The notes: generated by a model not told the origin, from the letters alone. Counted from the stretch's first letter, positions 25,977-35,855 are shown. The stretch: 64,000 bases of DNA from Palsa-1447 sp964509885 (GCA_964509885.1 CAZDZL010000010.1:15317-79316); one strand, 5' to 3'. Made by a program: numbers and translations.

Positions 25977-26969
25977 ATGCCCCGCGTCCCGATTGGAGCC
26001 CTTTGCCTCGCGCCCCTGCTTTGCGTCGCCTGTGCCGGCGCAGCCGACCTGAGAATCGGCATCATCGGCACCGACACCTCGCACACGACCTCGTTCGCGA
26101 AGCTCCTGAACGACCCCGGCAACCCCGCGCACGTCCCGGGGGGAATCCTCACCCGGGCATGGAAGGGAGGCAGCCCCGATATCCCCGACAGCGCCAACAG
26201 GGTCGAGGGCTTTGCCGCGGAACTCAGCGGAAAATACGGCGTGAAGATATGCGACTCGATAGAGAGCGTGGTGGAGGGTGTCGACGCCGTGATGATCCTG
26301 AGCCTCGACGGCCGGCCCCACCTCGAGGAGGCGAGAAGGATATTTCCGTATCACAAGCCGGTCTTCATCGACAAGCCCATGGCCGGAAGCCTTCGCGACG
26401 CGATCGAGATCTTCCGGCTCTCCCAGCAGATGCACACGCCCTGCTTCACCGCCTCGAGCGAGCGATTCACCCCCGATATCCCCAAGCTGAGGATGGCTAA
26501 GATTGGGCACCTGAACGGAGTGTCCGCGTACGGGCCGGCCGAAATCGAGCCTCATCATCCCGACCTTTTCTGGTACGGCATCCATTCGGTCGAGAAATGC
26601 TACGCCCTGATGGGCATGGGCTGCGAAACCGTCGTTCGAACGCACACGGCGGACACGGACGTGGTCACCGGGGTCTGGAATGACGGGCGCGTGGCGACGG
26701 TTCGGGGCAACCGCAAGACGGCCTATGCGTTCGGGATCACCGAGTATGGCTCCGAGTCGGTCGTGGTCGGGGACAAGGCGGAGGGGTATGAAGGCCTGGT
26801 CGGGGAGATCCTGAAATTCTACGGCACGGGGATAGCGCCTGTCTCGCACGCCGAGACGATCGAGGTGCTCACGTTCATGGTGGCCGCGGACGAGAGCCGG
26901 CGGCGGGGAGGGGTTCCGGTCTCCCTGGTGGAGGTTCTCAAGGCAAACGGGGGCGCCGACGGCATCTAG
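25977..26969 (+). CDS. Exported Gfo/Idh/MocA-like oxidoreductase
   Basis: This 330-residue protein starts with a signal peptide (MPRVPIGALCLAPLLCVACAGA) that runs directly into a Rossmann strand (DLRIGIIGTDTSHTTSF). The usual GxGxxG is altered to GTDTSH. The EKP motif reads DKP in VFIDKPMAG, and WYGIHSVEKCYALMG holds a His at the usual active-site position. Export by Sec of an NAD-dependent fold is odd because NAD is scarce outside the cytoplasm; it may carry a tightly bound cofactor or work non-redox. It is divergent from the GNAT operon with site B between. Confidence 0.78.
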   Translation: MPRVPIGALCLAPLLCVACAGAADLRIGIIGTDTSHTTSFAKLLNDPGNPAHVPGGILTRAWKGGSPDIPDSANRVEGFAAELSGKYGVKICDSIESVVEGVDAVMILSLDGRPHLEEARRIFPYHKPVFIDKPMAGSLRDAIEIFRLSQQMHTPCFTASSERFTPDIPKLRMAKIGHLNGVSAYGPAEIEPHHPDLFWYGIHSVEKCYALMGMGCETVVRTHTADTDVVTGVWNDGRVATVRGNRKTAYAFGITEYGSESVVVGDKAEGYEGLVGEILKFYGTGIAPVSHAETIEVLTFMVAADESRRRGGVPVSLVEVLKANGGADGI

Positions 26970-27123
26970 CCCGACCGTAACACACAGGGGTGCCCGCCGC
27001 GAATCTGAGATTCCCGCACATGGGGCCCCACGGGCCCTGGGAACCTGCGAGGCAGTTGCATCCCGTAAGTTTTGCCATGCTTTTGTATGCGTGGCTATTC
27101 GGACAATGCAGGTTGAATGGTGT

Positions 27124-29760
27124 ATGATCCCGCCGATGCCCGTTTCGAAAAGGAAGCAATGGATTTTCTTTGCAGCGATCCTGGCATTGGGGCTCTCCCC
27201 GGCGCTTAGAGCCCAGCTTGGGGACAAGCTGAGCGAGGGGCCGGAGGTGCCCCTCCCGGCAGCGCGAAACTTCGTCCTGGAGCCGCCACTTGCACCCGAG
27301 GACGAGCAGCGCACATTCCAGCTTCCGCCGGGGTTCCGCATCGAGCTCATGGCGGCCGAGCCGATGGTTCACGACCCGGTGGCTGCGGCCTACGACAACG
27401 ACGGCAACCTCTGGGTCGTCGAGATGACGGAATTCAACGAGACGATGATCAAGGAGCAGCCTGCACTGGCCAGGGGCGTCACCTCGGTGCCCCACTCAAA
27501 GATCGTGAAGCTGGAGTCCAGCCACCATGACGGGCGCTTCGACCGGCGCACGGAATGGCTGGATCACGGCCTCGTCTACCCTCGCGGCGTGCTGATCACG
27601 CACGAGGGACTGCTGATCGCCGATCCCCCGCGCCTTTGGCTCGCAAGGGACATTCACGGCACCGGAAAGTGCGACGACCTGCAGGTCGCCGCTGACAATT
27701 ACGGCATCCCGGGTGGCGTCGAGGAAAGCGGCAGCCTGCTCTGGGGCCGGGACAACCTGATCCATGACGTCTCCTTTGCCTTCGACTACCGGTACGACCA
27801 CGGGAAGCTGGATCGGCTTCCCATCCTGGTGCGGGGGCAGTTCGGCATCCATCAGGATGATTTCGGCAGGCTCTTCTACAGCCTCAACAGCGACCAGCTG
27901 CGGTGCGACCTGTACGCGCCGGCCTACAACCTTCGCAATCCCCACATAACCGAGCTTCCCTGGGCCGACGTCCAGATCGCAAAGGACCAGGAGGTGTGGC
28001 CGAGCCATCCGACGCCGGCCGTGAACCGGGGGTATCACAAAGGGATCTTGGGCATGTCGACCGGTGGGTTGCGGGACGACGGAACGCTTCTTGAATTCAC
28101 GGCCGCGTGCTCCGCGTTCATCTACCGCGGCGCCAATTTCCCGCAGCGGTTCTACGGCAATGCCTTTGTGCCCGAGCCCTCCGGCAACCTGATCAAGCGC
28201 AACCTGCTTCTCGAATCGGAGGGGAACATCAGCGCCGTCAACGCATACAAGGGCCGGGAATTCCTGACATCGACGGACACGAGATTCCGCCCCGTGATGA
28301 TGGTGAACAACCCGGAGGGCTCCGTGCTGGTCGTCGACATGTACAGGGGACTCCTCGAGGACTACCACTGGGTCACGTCCTACCTGAGCGAGCAGACGAT
28401 CGGGAGGGGCCTGGACAAGCCGATGTTCGGCCAGGGCCGCCTGTGGAAGATCACCTACGACGGCGGCCCGGTTGAGAAGAAGCAGCCGAGCCTCGGCAAG
28501 ATGAGTGCCGCGGAGCTCGTGGAGTGCCTGGACCATCCCGACGCGTGGTGGCGGGATGCCGCCCAGCAGGAATTGGTCGAAAGGGGCGGCTCGGAGGCGG
28601 TCCCGGCGCTCCAGCATGAGGTCGCCTCGGGACGAACCCTGGCGGGCAAGGTGGCGGCGCTCTGGACGCTGGACGGCCTCGCCGCCACGACGCCGCAGGT
28701 CCTTCGCGCGGCGCTGGGCGATCCGTCCGCGAAAGTCCGCTCGGCGGCTGTCAGGCTGCACGAGCGCTGGCTCGGGGGCGCGGGCGAGGACGAGGCGGTG
28801 AAGCAGCTTGCCGCGGTCGAGGGCGACCCGGAGCCGGAAGTCGTGGTCCAGCTGGCCCTTAGCCTCGGCCAGGGGCGATCCGACGGCGCGCTTGCCCTGA
28901 TGCAGCGCATCCTTGCGGACTCGGGCGACCATCCCTTCGTGCCCAGCGCCATCGTCACCGGGCTTCGGGGTCGCGAGCTCGAGTTCTTCGAAGGGCTGGC
29001 CCGAGACGCGTCGAAATACGGCCCGAGCCCGGAGATGAAGACGACCCTCCGGCTCCTGGCGACGGCGATCCTGCGCGAAGGCGATGAGAAGAGGCTCCAG
29101 GGCCTCGTCTCGGGCATCGGCGACGCGGGCCAGCTTCCCGATTGGTTTCGCGTGGCGGCGCTCGATGGATTCGAGCCGCTGCTGCAGCCGGCATTCCGGC
29201 GGTCCATCGGCGCGGCCCATGTCGCGCAGTCGACGGAGCTCGCCGCTCTCAGCTCGAGCTCGAGCCCTGCGGTAAGGTCAAGCGCAGCGTCGCTGTCGGA
29301 GCGCCTCGCCAAGGTTGAGCAGGAGATCCGCGAGAAGCAGGTCGCCGTGCGCCCGCTCAACAAGGAGGAGATGGACCTTTACGCGGCGGGCAAGGTCACG
29401 TTCCAGGTCTGCGCCGCCTGCCATCAGCTGAACGGAGGCGGCCTGGCGAACGTGGCCCCGTCGCTCATCGACTCCCATTGGGTTGCCGGCAATCCCGAGG
29501 TTCTTGTGCGGATCGTCCTGAACGGCAAGGAGGGGACGCCGGGGTTCCCCGGCTCCATGCCCGCGATCGGAGGGAGCTTCTCCGACGAGCAGATTGCGGG
29601 CGTCCTGACCTATATCCGCAATTCCTGGGGCCTGCACGAGGGGGCGGTCTCCGTGGCAACCGTAGCAAAATCTCGCAAGGACAACAGGGGCCGCGTCGCG
29701 GACTGGACGGACATGCTCCTGCATTCCCTCGAGAGCGACCTGGATGGAAAATGGAAGTAG
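27124..29760 (+). CDS. Large secreted haem propeller protein with HEAT repeats and cytochrome c, copy 2
   Basis: The protein has 878 residues from the ATG at 27124, with a signal peptide (WIFFAAILALGLSPALRAQ). It aligns with the 21092-23839 protein from AQLGDKLSEGPEVPLP to the end: propeller blocks FQLPPGFRIELMAAEPMVHDP and LLWGRDNLIHDVSFAFDYRY, HEAT-like middle and a cytochrome c with CAACH at residues 763-767 and a late SMPAIGG. Spacing of the domains is conserved. It stands 154 bases downstream of the exported oxidoreductase and 108 bases before the TonB receptor, so the three may form a transcription unit. The pair of paralogues probably handles different sugars or polyols. Confidence 0.84.
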   Translation: MIPPMPVSKRKQWIFFAAILALGLSPALRAQLGDKLSEGPEVPLPAARNFVLEPPLAPEDEQRTFQLPPGFRIELMAAEPMVHDPVAAAYDNDGNLWVVEMTEFNETMIKEQPALARGVTSVPHSKIVKLESSHHDGRFDRRTEWLDHGLVYPRGVLITHEGLLIADPPRLWLARDIHGTGKCDDLQVAADNYGIPGGVEESGSLLWGRDNLIHDVSFAFDYRYDHGKLDRLPILVRGQFGIHQDDFGRLFYSLNSDQLRCDLYAPAYNLRNPHITELPWADVQIAKDQEVWPSHPTPAVNRGYHKGILGMSTGGLRDDGTLLEFTAACSAFIYRGANFPQRFYGNAFVPEPSGNLIKRNLLLESEGNISAVNAYKGREFLTSTDTRFRPVMMVNNPEGSVLVVDMYRGLLEDYHWVTSYLSEQTIGRGLDKPMFGQGRLWKITYDGGPVEKKQPSLGKMSAAELVECLDHPDAWWRDAAQQELVERGGSEAVPALQHEVASGRTLAGKVAALWTLDGLAATTPQVLRAALGDPSAKVRSAAVRLHERWLGGAGEDEAVKQLAAVEGDPEPEVVVQLALSLGQGRSDGALALMQRILADSGDHPFVPSAIVTGLRGRELEFFEGLARDASKYGPSPEMKTTLRLLATAILREGDEKRLQGLVSGIGDAGQLPDWFRVAALDGFEPLLQPAFRRSIGAAHVAQSTELAALSSSSSPAVRSSAASLSERLAKVEQEIREKQVAVRPLNKEEMDLYAAGKVTFQVCAACHQLNGGGLANVAPSLIDSHWVAGNPEVLVRIVLNGKEGTPGFPGSMPAIGGSFSDEQIAGVLTYIRNSWGLHEGAVSVATVAKSRKDNRGRVADWTDMLLHSLESDLDGKWK

Positions 29761-29806
29761 CCAGGGTGCGCTTGTATTCGCATCCCATGGGCCTTTCCGC
29801 GAATTC

Positions 29807-29824
29807 CAGTTACCCTTGAGGATC
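29807..29824 (-). promoter_or_regulatory. AGTAAC-type dyad, weak site I
   Basis: The minus strand reads GGTAAC-TGGAAT-TCGCGG, 45 bases upstream of the TonB-receptor start. Only the left half matches well, so this is the weakest of the nine sites. Confidence 0.3.
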
Positions 29825-29868
29825 CTATCCCCTCGGGACATCGATATGGGTGCCCAAATATTCGACTG

Positions 29869-31941
29869 ATGAACCTGCTATCTCAACTGAAGGCCAAGCG
29901 GACTAAGGAACTCAGGATCCCGGTGCCCACAAGGACACTGCTGGCCCTGATCGCTGCTCCTGCGATCCTCGTGCCAGCGCACGCCCAAAACGCGCAGGAC
30001 AGCATTGTGCAGAACCCCGAGCTTGTCGTCAGCGCGAGGTCCCTGCCCTCCGACGCGGAAGGCGTCACCTCGCTTGACCTGCAGCCCGAGACGGGGCCGT
30101 CGGCCGGGCTTTGGGAGACGCTGAGCCGGTCGGTTGCAAACCTTCACCTGGCTGACAGCGGCGCCGGCGCCTACGGCGGCCTCTTCTCGCTGCGGGGCCT
30201 GGCCAACACGCCCTATTTCAGCGAGCCGTCGGTCACCGTGTACCTTGCGGACATTCCCCTGCCGAGCAGTTTCACCTATCCCGTGGGCCTGTTCGGCTTC
30301 AACTCGGTTTCGGTCTACCGGGGGCCGGAGGGGACGCAGTTTGGGCGCGCGACCGACGGGGGCGTCATCCTGCTGAGCCCCGACTCCGGCGAGCGAGCCG
30401 GCGGCGGCGAATTGATGGGCGGATTCGGGAGCTATGATTCCAGGCAGGTTGCGACCACGGTCCACTCGGCGCAGTCCGGAGCCGCCGACGTCGAGGTGGA
30501 TGCCAACTACAGCGCGAGGAACGGGTACATAACGAACCAGCAAATCGGAGCACGCGTCGACGACCAGGAGAACGAGGACTTTTTCACGCGATTTCGACTG
30601 AGGCCGACCAAGGGCGCGGAGCTCTCGTTCGAGATCCTGGGCACGAGGGCCCGCGACGGGGCCCAGCCTCTGGTGCCCATCGGCGGCCCGCTCTTCACCG
30701 TCAGGCGCGCAATGGAGGGCGTCACGGACCTGGACAGCTTTGGCGCGGCGCTAAAGGGCTCGTTCCTGCTTCCCGCCTCGGCGGTGCTCACCACGGTCAC
30801 AAGCTACACGGCATGGAGAATGAACCCCTACGAGAGCTTCCTTGTCCTGCCGCCCCCGCTCCAGAACCAGATCCTGCAGGACCAGAAGCGCTGGAACGAG
30901 GAGCTCCAGCTCAAGACCGACCCGAAGGCCAGCCTCAAGGGCGCCATGGGCGTCTGGCTCTCAAAAGGGACGACGGACAACAGCGTCGACCGCGCCATTC
31001 CCCACCTATTCCCGATCGAGGTATCCGAATTCGAGGAACGGGACGAGTCGGCGGCGCTCTTCGGCAATGCATCCTATGCGCTGAGCGACTCATGGCAGGT
31101 GGTCGCGGGGCTCCGCGCGGAGACCAACGAGAAGGATTTTGTCCGAATCGAGCAGGTGCCCCACCCAGGGCTCACGTACATCGACACGGGCCGCTACGAC
31201 GCCCTGCTGCCAAAGCTCGCGCTGGACTGGTCATCCACGGCGTCGGGCCACGCCGAGTTCTCGGTCGCAAAGGGGCTGCGGCCCGGCGGCTTCGCCTCCT
31301 ACACGGACGATCCGTCCCTCATCCCGTTTTCCTCGGAGCACTCGACGGCCTATTCCGCGGGATGGGACACGTCGTTCGCGCAGGGCTCCGCCAATGTCGC
31401 GGTCAGGGCCTTCTATGACGAGATCACCAACCTCCAGATCGAGCGCTCCTTCAGCCAAACAGACTATTTCGTGGCGACGGCGCCGCGCGCGCATTCGGTC
31501 GGGGCGGAGATCGAGGGCCGTTGGCACCCCTCAGCCCAGTGGACCGTGGCTACGAGCGTCGGCTGGACCTATGTGAGGCTCGACCAGTTCATCGCCCCGG
31601 AATCCGGCAAGGATGAGTCCGGGATGACCGCCCCAAACGCGCCCCAGTACAATGCGGACCTGGAACTCACCTTTAGGCCGATCGCGCACTGGTTCGCAGC
31701 CGGCCAGCTGACGGCGGTCGGAAGGACCTACTACGACGAGCAGAACTCCTCAAAATACACACAGGGGGCCTATGTGCTTCTCGGGTTGCGCGCGGGGTAT
31801 GATTCGTCCCGCTGGACGCTGACGCTCTACGGGGAGAACCTCGCCAATAAGGGCTACTACTCGCTGATCATTCCCGGCGTGAACAGCGCCAACCCCGGCG
31901 CGCCGAGGGTTTTCGGGGCAAAGGCCTCGGTCCGATTCTGA
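29869..31941 (+). CDS. TonB-dependent outer-membrane receptor
   Basis: The protein has 690 residues. A long positively charged N-terminus leads into a signal peptide ending near AHAQ (residue 40). The plug domain covers about residues 50-165, with SLRGLANTPYFSEPSVTVYL and VYRGPEGTQFGRATDGGVI. The rest is a 22-strand-type barrel with alternating aromatic strands, and the last residue is Phe (ASVRF), the usual signal for outer-membrane assembly. No classical TonB box is obvious. There is no SusD partner next to it, so uptake is of the single-receptor type. It likely brings in oligosaccharides or metal complexes for the neighbouring secreted enzymes. Confidence 0.9.
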   Translation: MNLLSQLKAKRTKELRIPVPTRTLLALIAAPAILVPAHAQNAQDSIVQNPELVVSARSLPSDAEGVTSLDLQPETGPSAGLWETLSRSVANLHLADSGAGAYGGLFSLRGLANTPYFSEPSVTVYLADIPLPSSFTYPVGLFGFNSVSVYRGPEGTQFGRATDGGVILLSPDSGERAGGGELMGGFGSYDSRQVATTVHSAQSGAADVEVDANYSARNGYITNQQIGARVDDQENEDFFTRFRLRPTKGAELSFEILGTRARDGAQPLVPIGGPLFTVRRAMEGVTDLDSFGAALKGSFLLPASAVLTTVTSYTAWRMNPYESFLVLPPPLQNQILQDQKRWNEELQLKTDPKASLKGAMGVWLSKGTTDNSVDRAIPHLFPIEVSEFEERDESAALFGNASYALSDSWQVVAGLRAETNEKDFVRIEQVPHPGLTYIDTGRYDALLPKLALDWSSTASGHAEFSVAKGLRPGGFASYTDDPSLIPFSSEHSTAYSAGWDTSFAQGSANVAVRAFYDEITNLQIERSFSQTDYFVATAPRAHSVGAEIEGRWHPSAQWTVATSVGWTYVRLDQFIAPESGKDESGMTAPNAPQYNADLELTFRPIAHWFAAGQLTAVGRTYYDEQNSSKYTQGAYVLLGLRAGYDSSRWTLTLYGENLANKGYYSLIIPGVNSANPGAPRVFGAKASVRF

Positions 31942-32032
31942 TGGACGCAGGATCCCAGGGGCATTTCGGCCGTGACCGGGGAATCAGCCGCGGGCGGGCT
32001 CCCGTGCAATCGCCCTTCCGGAAATCGTCAGG

Positions 32033-32914
32033 TCATCCCGCCGACTGCCAGAGATCCAGCAGGAGCCTCATGCAGATCCGGCTCGCCTCGTCGCCGCCGG
32101 CGGAGAAAGCCTCGCCCGCGGGAAGGTGCAGGAGGTCCTTGTCCAACTCCTTCTTCCGCCAGTGTGTCTCCAGCGAGATGAGCCCGCGGTACCCGGACGC
32201 ACGGATCTCCTTCAGATGCGGGCCCCAGCCGACGTCGCCGCTCCCGACCGGTGTCGGCCGCGCGAGCGAGCTCCCGCCCGGGGTCGCCACCGCATCCTTG
32301 ACGTGGATATGAATGATCCTTCCCGCCAGTTTCGAGAAGTCGGCCGTCGCGGGTCCGCCTCCACCAGGGACGTAGAGCACGTTGCAGGGGTCCCAAATCC
32401 ACCCGGCCGCCGGATGGGCAAACGACCCTTCAAGGCAAAGCATCTCGGCTCCCGATCCCACCCGGCACGAACTCTCGTTCTCCACACCGAGCCTCATGCC
32501 GGCCGCCGCCGCAAGCTCCGCCAGGGCCGTGAGATGCGATCCAATGCGATCGGCCACCTGCCTCGACAGCTCCTCCGGGCGCCTCAGGAACGTAAACACG
32601 CGCACGAGCCCGCATCCGAGCGCATTGGCGGTTTCCAGGCTCCGCTTGAAGATATCCACATGCTCAAGGATGGAGGCCTTGTCGTCCAATTCGCACTTGA
32701 AGACGGGGGTCGCGCATCCGTGGACCTGCCATCCCTCGCCGCCGGCCAGGGCCTTGATCTCCGCCACGTCGCGGCTGGTGAGGTCCTTGAACGCCCGGCC
32801 AAACATGCTGCGGAGTTCAAACCCGCCGAGCTGGAAGTCCCGAATGAAGCGGCCGACGACTGCAGGGTCCTGGGAGACCTCGTCGGATATGATGCTGAAT
32901 CTGGGCTGAGCCAT
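32033..32914 (-). CDS. Sugar phosphate isomerase/epimerase (TIM barrel)
   Basis: The protein has 293 residues from the ATG at 32914; the reading frame is open further upstream but without a better start. It begins PRFSIISDEVSQDP, with LRSMFGRAFKDLT, LGVENESSCRVG, GWIWDPCNVLYV, GRIIHIHVKDAV and GYRGLISLETHW. The Glu, Asp, His and final Glu in these strands correspond to the metal set of xylose-isomerase-like barrels (inosose dehydratase, hexulose isomerases). It is convergent with the TonB-receptor gene and divergent from the second esterase, with a 122-base gap holding no recognisable dyad. Confidence 0.88.
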   Translation of the reverse strand: MAQPRFSIISDEVSQDPAVVGRFIRDFQLGGFELRSMFGRAFKDLTSRDVAEIKALAGGEGWQVHGCATPVFKCELDDKASILEHVDIFKRSLETANALGCGLVRVFTFLRRPEELSRQVADRIGSHLTALAELAAAAGMRLGVENESSCRVGSGAEMLCLEGSFAHPAAGWIWDPCNVLYVPGGGGPATADFSKLAGRIIHIHVKDAVATPGGSSLARPTPVGSGDVGWGPHLKEIRASGYRGLISLETHWRKKELDKDLLHLPAGEAFSAGGDEASRICMRLLLDLWQSAG

Positions 32915-33036
32915 GTTGAGATCGGGACGAACCCGGGGCACACATGTCAACAGGATTGACCCATGCGGACCCCCTTGCCCCATAACCTGGAGCTGCCGAA
33001 GCCCGGGACCTCCGGATCCCCAATAAAAAAAACACC

Positions 33037-33948
33037 ATGAAGAAGATCACATCGAGCGCCTGTCTGATCGCCGCGCTGCTTGCCTGCTGCGCCGCCACCG
33101 CCTCTCCCCCGACCGTCGTCGACCTCTGGCCCGGAAAGCCGCCGGGGGACTTGCCCGTCCGGGGCGAGGAAAAGACCTTCATCCGCAACTCCACGCTCTA
33201 CGGGACCGATGTCATCGTCACCAACGTGACCAAGCCGACGCTGACGCTCACCTTCCCTCCCCGGGGAAACAACACCGGCACGGCCGTGGTGATCTGCCCC
33301 GGAGGCGGGTACTGGGATCTCTACTGGGAGGGCGAAGGAGAGCAGGTCGCCTCATGGCTCAATTCCGAGGGGATGACAGCCATCATCCTTAAGTACCGCG
33401 TGCCGCGCCCGCCGAATGTGCCCGAGGCCGAGGTTCCCGTCGGGCCCCAGATGGACGCCCAGCGCGCCGTGAGCACGGTCCGCAGCAGGGCCGCCGAGTG
33501 GGGAATCAACCCGAAGAAGATTGGGATCGTCGGCTTCTCGGTCGGCGGCCACCTCGCGCTCGCAACGGCCACGAACTTCTCAAAGCGCACGTACGAGCGC
33601 ATCGACGCGATCGACGATTCAAGCAGCAGGCCCGATTTCGCGATCCTGTGCTATTCCGGCTTCCTGAAGAGCAAGGACAAGGACGAGATCCTGCCGAGCA
33701 TCAGCATCCCCCAGGACACCCCGCCGGTCATGCTGGTCCACTCGACCGACGACACCATGAGCCCGTCTGACCAAAGCGTCATCATGTACCTCGCCCTGAA
33801 GAGGGCGGGCGTCCCCGCGGAATTGCATATCTTTGCAAAGGGGGAGCACGACTTCGGGGTCCGCCAGGACGGGAGGCTCCCCTCCAGCTGGCCGCAGCTC
33901 TGCATCAACTGGCTCCACGCCTTCAGGTTCCTGGAGGCCCGCCCGTAG
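33037..33948 (+). CDS. Secreted alpha/beta-hydrolase esterase (acetyl-xylan-esterase-like), copy 2
   Basis: The protein has 303 residues with a signal peptide (to about TAS, residue 23). It parallels the esterase at 7277-8197 over its whole length: CPGGGYWDLYW from residue 88, GFSVG with Ser168, HSTDDT (Asp238 or Asp239) and GEHDFG (His271). Both proteins share LKYRVPRPPNVPE and GPQMDAQRAV. The triad is complete, so it should be active, probably on ester-decorated glycans. Duplication over 26 kb rather than in tandem suggests either an old duplication with rearrangement or separate recruitment. Confidence 0.88.
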   Translation: MKKITSSACLIAALLACCAATASPPTVVDLWPGKPPGDLPVRGEEKTFIRNSTLYGTDVIVTNVTKPTLTLTFPPRGNNTGTAVVICPGGGYWDLYWEGEGEQVASWLNSEGMTAIILKYRVPRPPNVPEAEVPVGPQMDAQRAVSTVRSRAAEWGINPKKIGIVGFSVGGHLALATATNFSKRTYERIDAIDDSSSRPDFAILCYSGFLKSKDKDEILPSISIPQDTPPVMLVHSTDDTMSPSDQSVIMYLALKRAGVPAELHIFAKGEHDFGVRQDGRLPSSWPQLCINWLHAFRFLEARP

Positions 33949-34012
33949 CCGCATTCCGGCCCCGGGCCGCCATTCGGAATTGCCACCACCTCCATCCCGC
34001 GCATGAATAGCA

Positions 34013-34030
34013 AGTAACTGGTCATTCACC
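34013..34030 (+). promoter_or_regulatory. AGTAAC-type dyad, site C
   Basis: The plus strand reads AGTAAC-TGGTCA-TTCACC, 76 bases upstream of the DUF5060 glycosidase start. The left half and the TGG that follows match site A exactly. Confidence 0.4.
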
Positions 34031-34106
34031 CATTGTCAGGTCGCGCGGGCCGTGTTTCCGGGCCTACGCCGGTGAGGTGACAGCGCCCCAAGAGCCCACG
34101 AACCCC

Positions 34107-35798
34107 ATGACCGCTACCCTGCCCAAGAAATACCCCCTCCGCAGCCTCGGCTTCGGCCTTGCCTGCCTCTTGCCATCCGCCGCCGCGCCCCTCGCCTGGG
34201 CAAGCCCCGCGAAGGTCACCTTCACCCAGGCTCCGGCGACGGTCGAGGCCTATGACCTGGTCGAGATCGCGGCGAAGCTTGACGCCCCGGACGCGAAGAA
34301 CCCGTTCACCGACGCCACGCTCGTCGGGACCTTCTCGAAGGGCGACGGATCCGACAAGCGGGAGGTCGCGGGCTTCTGCGACTCGGAGGACGGAGGTGTC
34401 TTCCGGATCCGCTTCATGCCCTCGTCGCCCGGAGACTACAGCTATTCAATCGAGTACCGCCAGGGCTCGTTTGCGGCCTCCCAGTCGGGAACGTTTCATG
34501 CGACGGACGGGCACCGCAGCGGCCCGATCCGCGTCGACCCGAAGTTTCCCTGGCATTTCATCTGGGAGGGGACGGGGACGCATTACTTTTTCAACGGGAC
34601 GACAGCCTACTTCCTGGCGGGATGGAGCGACGAGAACATCATCCGGTACTCGTTGGATCGGCTTCATCGCCTGAAGGTGAACAGGCTTCGCGTGACCATA
34701 GCGGGGAGGGAGGACCTCATGTTCGGCGAGCCGGTCATGATAGACGAGAAATTCACCACGTTCCCCACCGCGTGGCCCGCGCTTCACGCGACGCAGATGT
34801 TCAATCCCGGCTTTGACTACAGCAGGTTCTACCTGGACTACTGGCGCAAGTTCGAGCGGATGCTCCTCTATGCCCGGGACCGGGACATGATCATCTCGCT
34901 CGTCCTGGACATGAACGACAACAAGGTGCACCCCGCCGCGGGAAGCGAGGACGAGCAGAGGTACATCCGCTACGCCATCGCCCGGTTCGGAGCCTATTCG
35001 AACATAACCTGGGACATGGGCGACGACCTGGAGAGATTCCGGTCCGACGAGTGGACGCACGATACGGGCACCCTCATCAAGACGTGGGACCCCTACAAGC
35101 ACCTGGCCACCAGCCATCCGGTGGTCGACACGCACCAGGACCGGACCTCCCCGTGGTTTGACTTCTGCTCCTTCCAGGACTGGAACCGCAGCCAGCACGC
35201 CTACATCCTGAAGCAGCGCGCGGCCCAGGAGAAGCTGGGGCGCATCATCCCCCAGACCAACGAGGAGTACGGCTACGAGGACCACTATCCGCTGTGGGCC
35301 CCCCAGCCCGACGGTGAATCCGCGGACACGCTGAGGCGGTGCGCCTGGGACATCTACATGGCCGGCGGCTACCAGACCGCGGGCGAGAGCGCGAAGCGCG
35401 GAACCAACGTCTGGCCCGACACGGGTGGCGGCTGGCTGAACGGCCGCGGCGACGACACCCAGACCATGTTCATAGGCTACGGCCACATCGTGGAATTCTT
35501 CACGAGCTTCGACTGGTGGAGGACGAACCCGCACGACGAGCTGGTCACCGGGGGGGCCTATTGCCTGGCGGAGCCCGGAAAGATCTACGCAATCTACGTG
35601 GCAAATAGGCTCGTCGCGGATGGACAGGACAGGCAGAGCACGACCGTCCATCTTGGGCCGGGAACGTATTCGGCCCGCTGGTTCAATGCGACGACCGGGG
35701 CCTCGATTCCCCTGCCGGAGGCGAGCGGCCCGGATTGGAAGTCGCCGAGCGCGCCCGATTGGTCGGACTGGGCCATCCTGCTTCTCAGGAAAGGTTGA
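34107..35798 (+). CDS. Secreted DUF5060 / apiosidase-like glycoside hydrolase
   Basis: The protein has 563 residues; the ATG at 34107 is chosen over a GTG at 34077 because it sits closer to the signal peptide (LRSLGFGLACLLPSAAAPLAWA). Residues 38-140 are a beta-sandwich of the DUF5060 type (VEAYDLVEIAAKLDAPDAKN, FMPSSPGDYSY). Residues 150-470 form a TIM barrel (YFFNGTTAYFLAG, RLKVNRLRVTIAGRED, ARFGAYSNITWDMGDDLE, QTNEEYGYEDHY) with Asp and Glu at plausible catalytic strand ends. A small beta domain closes the protein (VHLGPGTYSARWFN). The layout is that of secreted enzymes attacking complex plant glycans; the bond cleaved is unknown. Confidence 0.82.
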   Translation: MTATLPKKYPLRSLGFGLACLLPSAAAPLAWASPAKVTFTQAPATVEAYDLVEIAAKLDAPDAKNPFTDATLVGTFSKGDGSDKREVAGFCDSEDGGVFRIRFMPSSPGDYSYSIEYRQGSFAASQSGTFHATDGHRSGPIRVDPKFPWHFIWEGTGTHYFFNGTTAYFLAGWSDENIIRYSLDRLHRLKVNRLRVTIAGREDLMFGEPVMIDEKFTTFPTAWPALHATQMFNPGFDYSRFYLDYWRKFERMLLYARDRDMIISLVLDMNDNKVHPAAGSEDEQRYIRYAIARFGAYSNITWDMGDDLERFRSDEWTHDTGTLIKTWDPYKHLATSHPVVDTHQDRTSPWFDFCSFQDWNRSQHAYILKQRAAQEKLGRIIPQTNEEYGYEDHYPLWAPQPDGESADTLRRCAWDIYMAGGYQTAGESAKRGTNVWPDTGGGWLNGRGDDTQTMFIGYGHIVEFFTSFDWWRTNPHDELVTGGAYCLAEPGKIYAIYVANRLVADGQDRQSTTVHLGPGTYSARWFNATTGASIPLPEASGPDWKSPSAPDWSDWAILLLRKG

Positions 35799-35855
35799 CC
35801 GGCAAGGGCTCAGCACTTCGACCCGGAGCCCGCCGCGCCCCAACCCAATCCCCCC

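Noticed and set aside
33951..33980. Imperfect hairpin after the second esterase (ATTCCG ... CGGAAT)
   Set aside because: The arms are separated by a second GC-rich fold and no T run follows, so a terminator cannot be supported.
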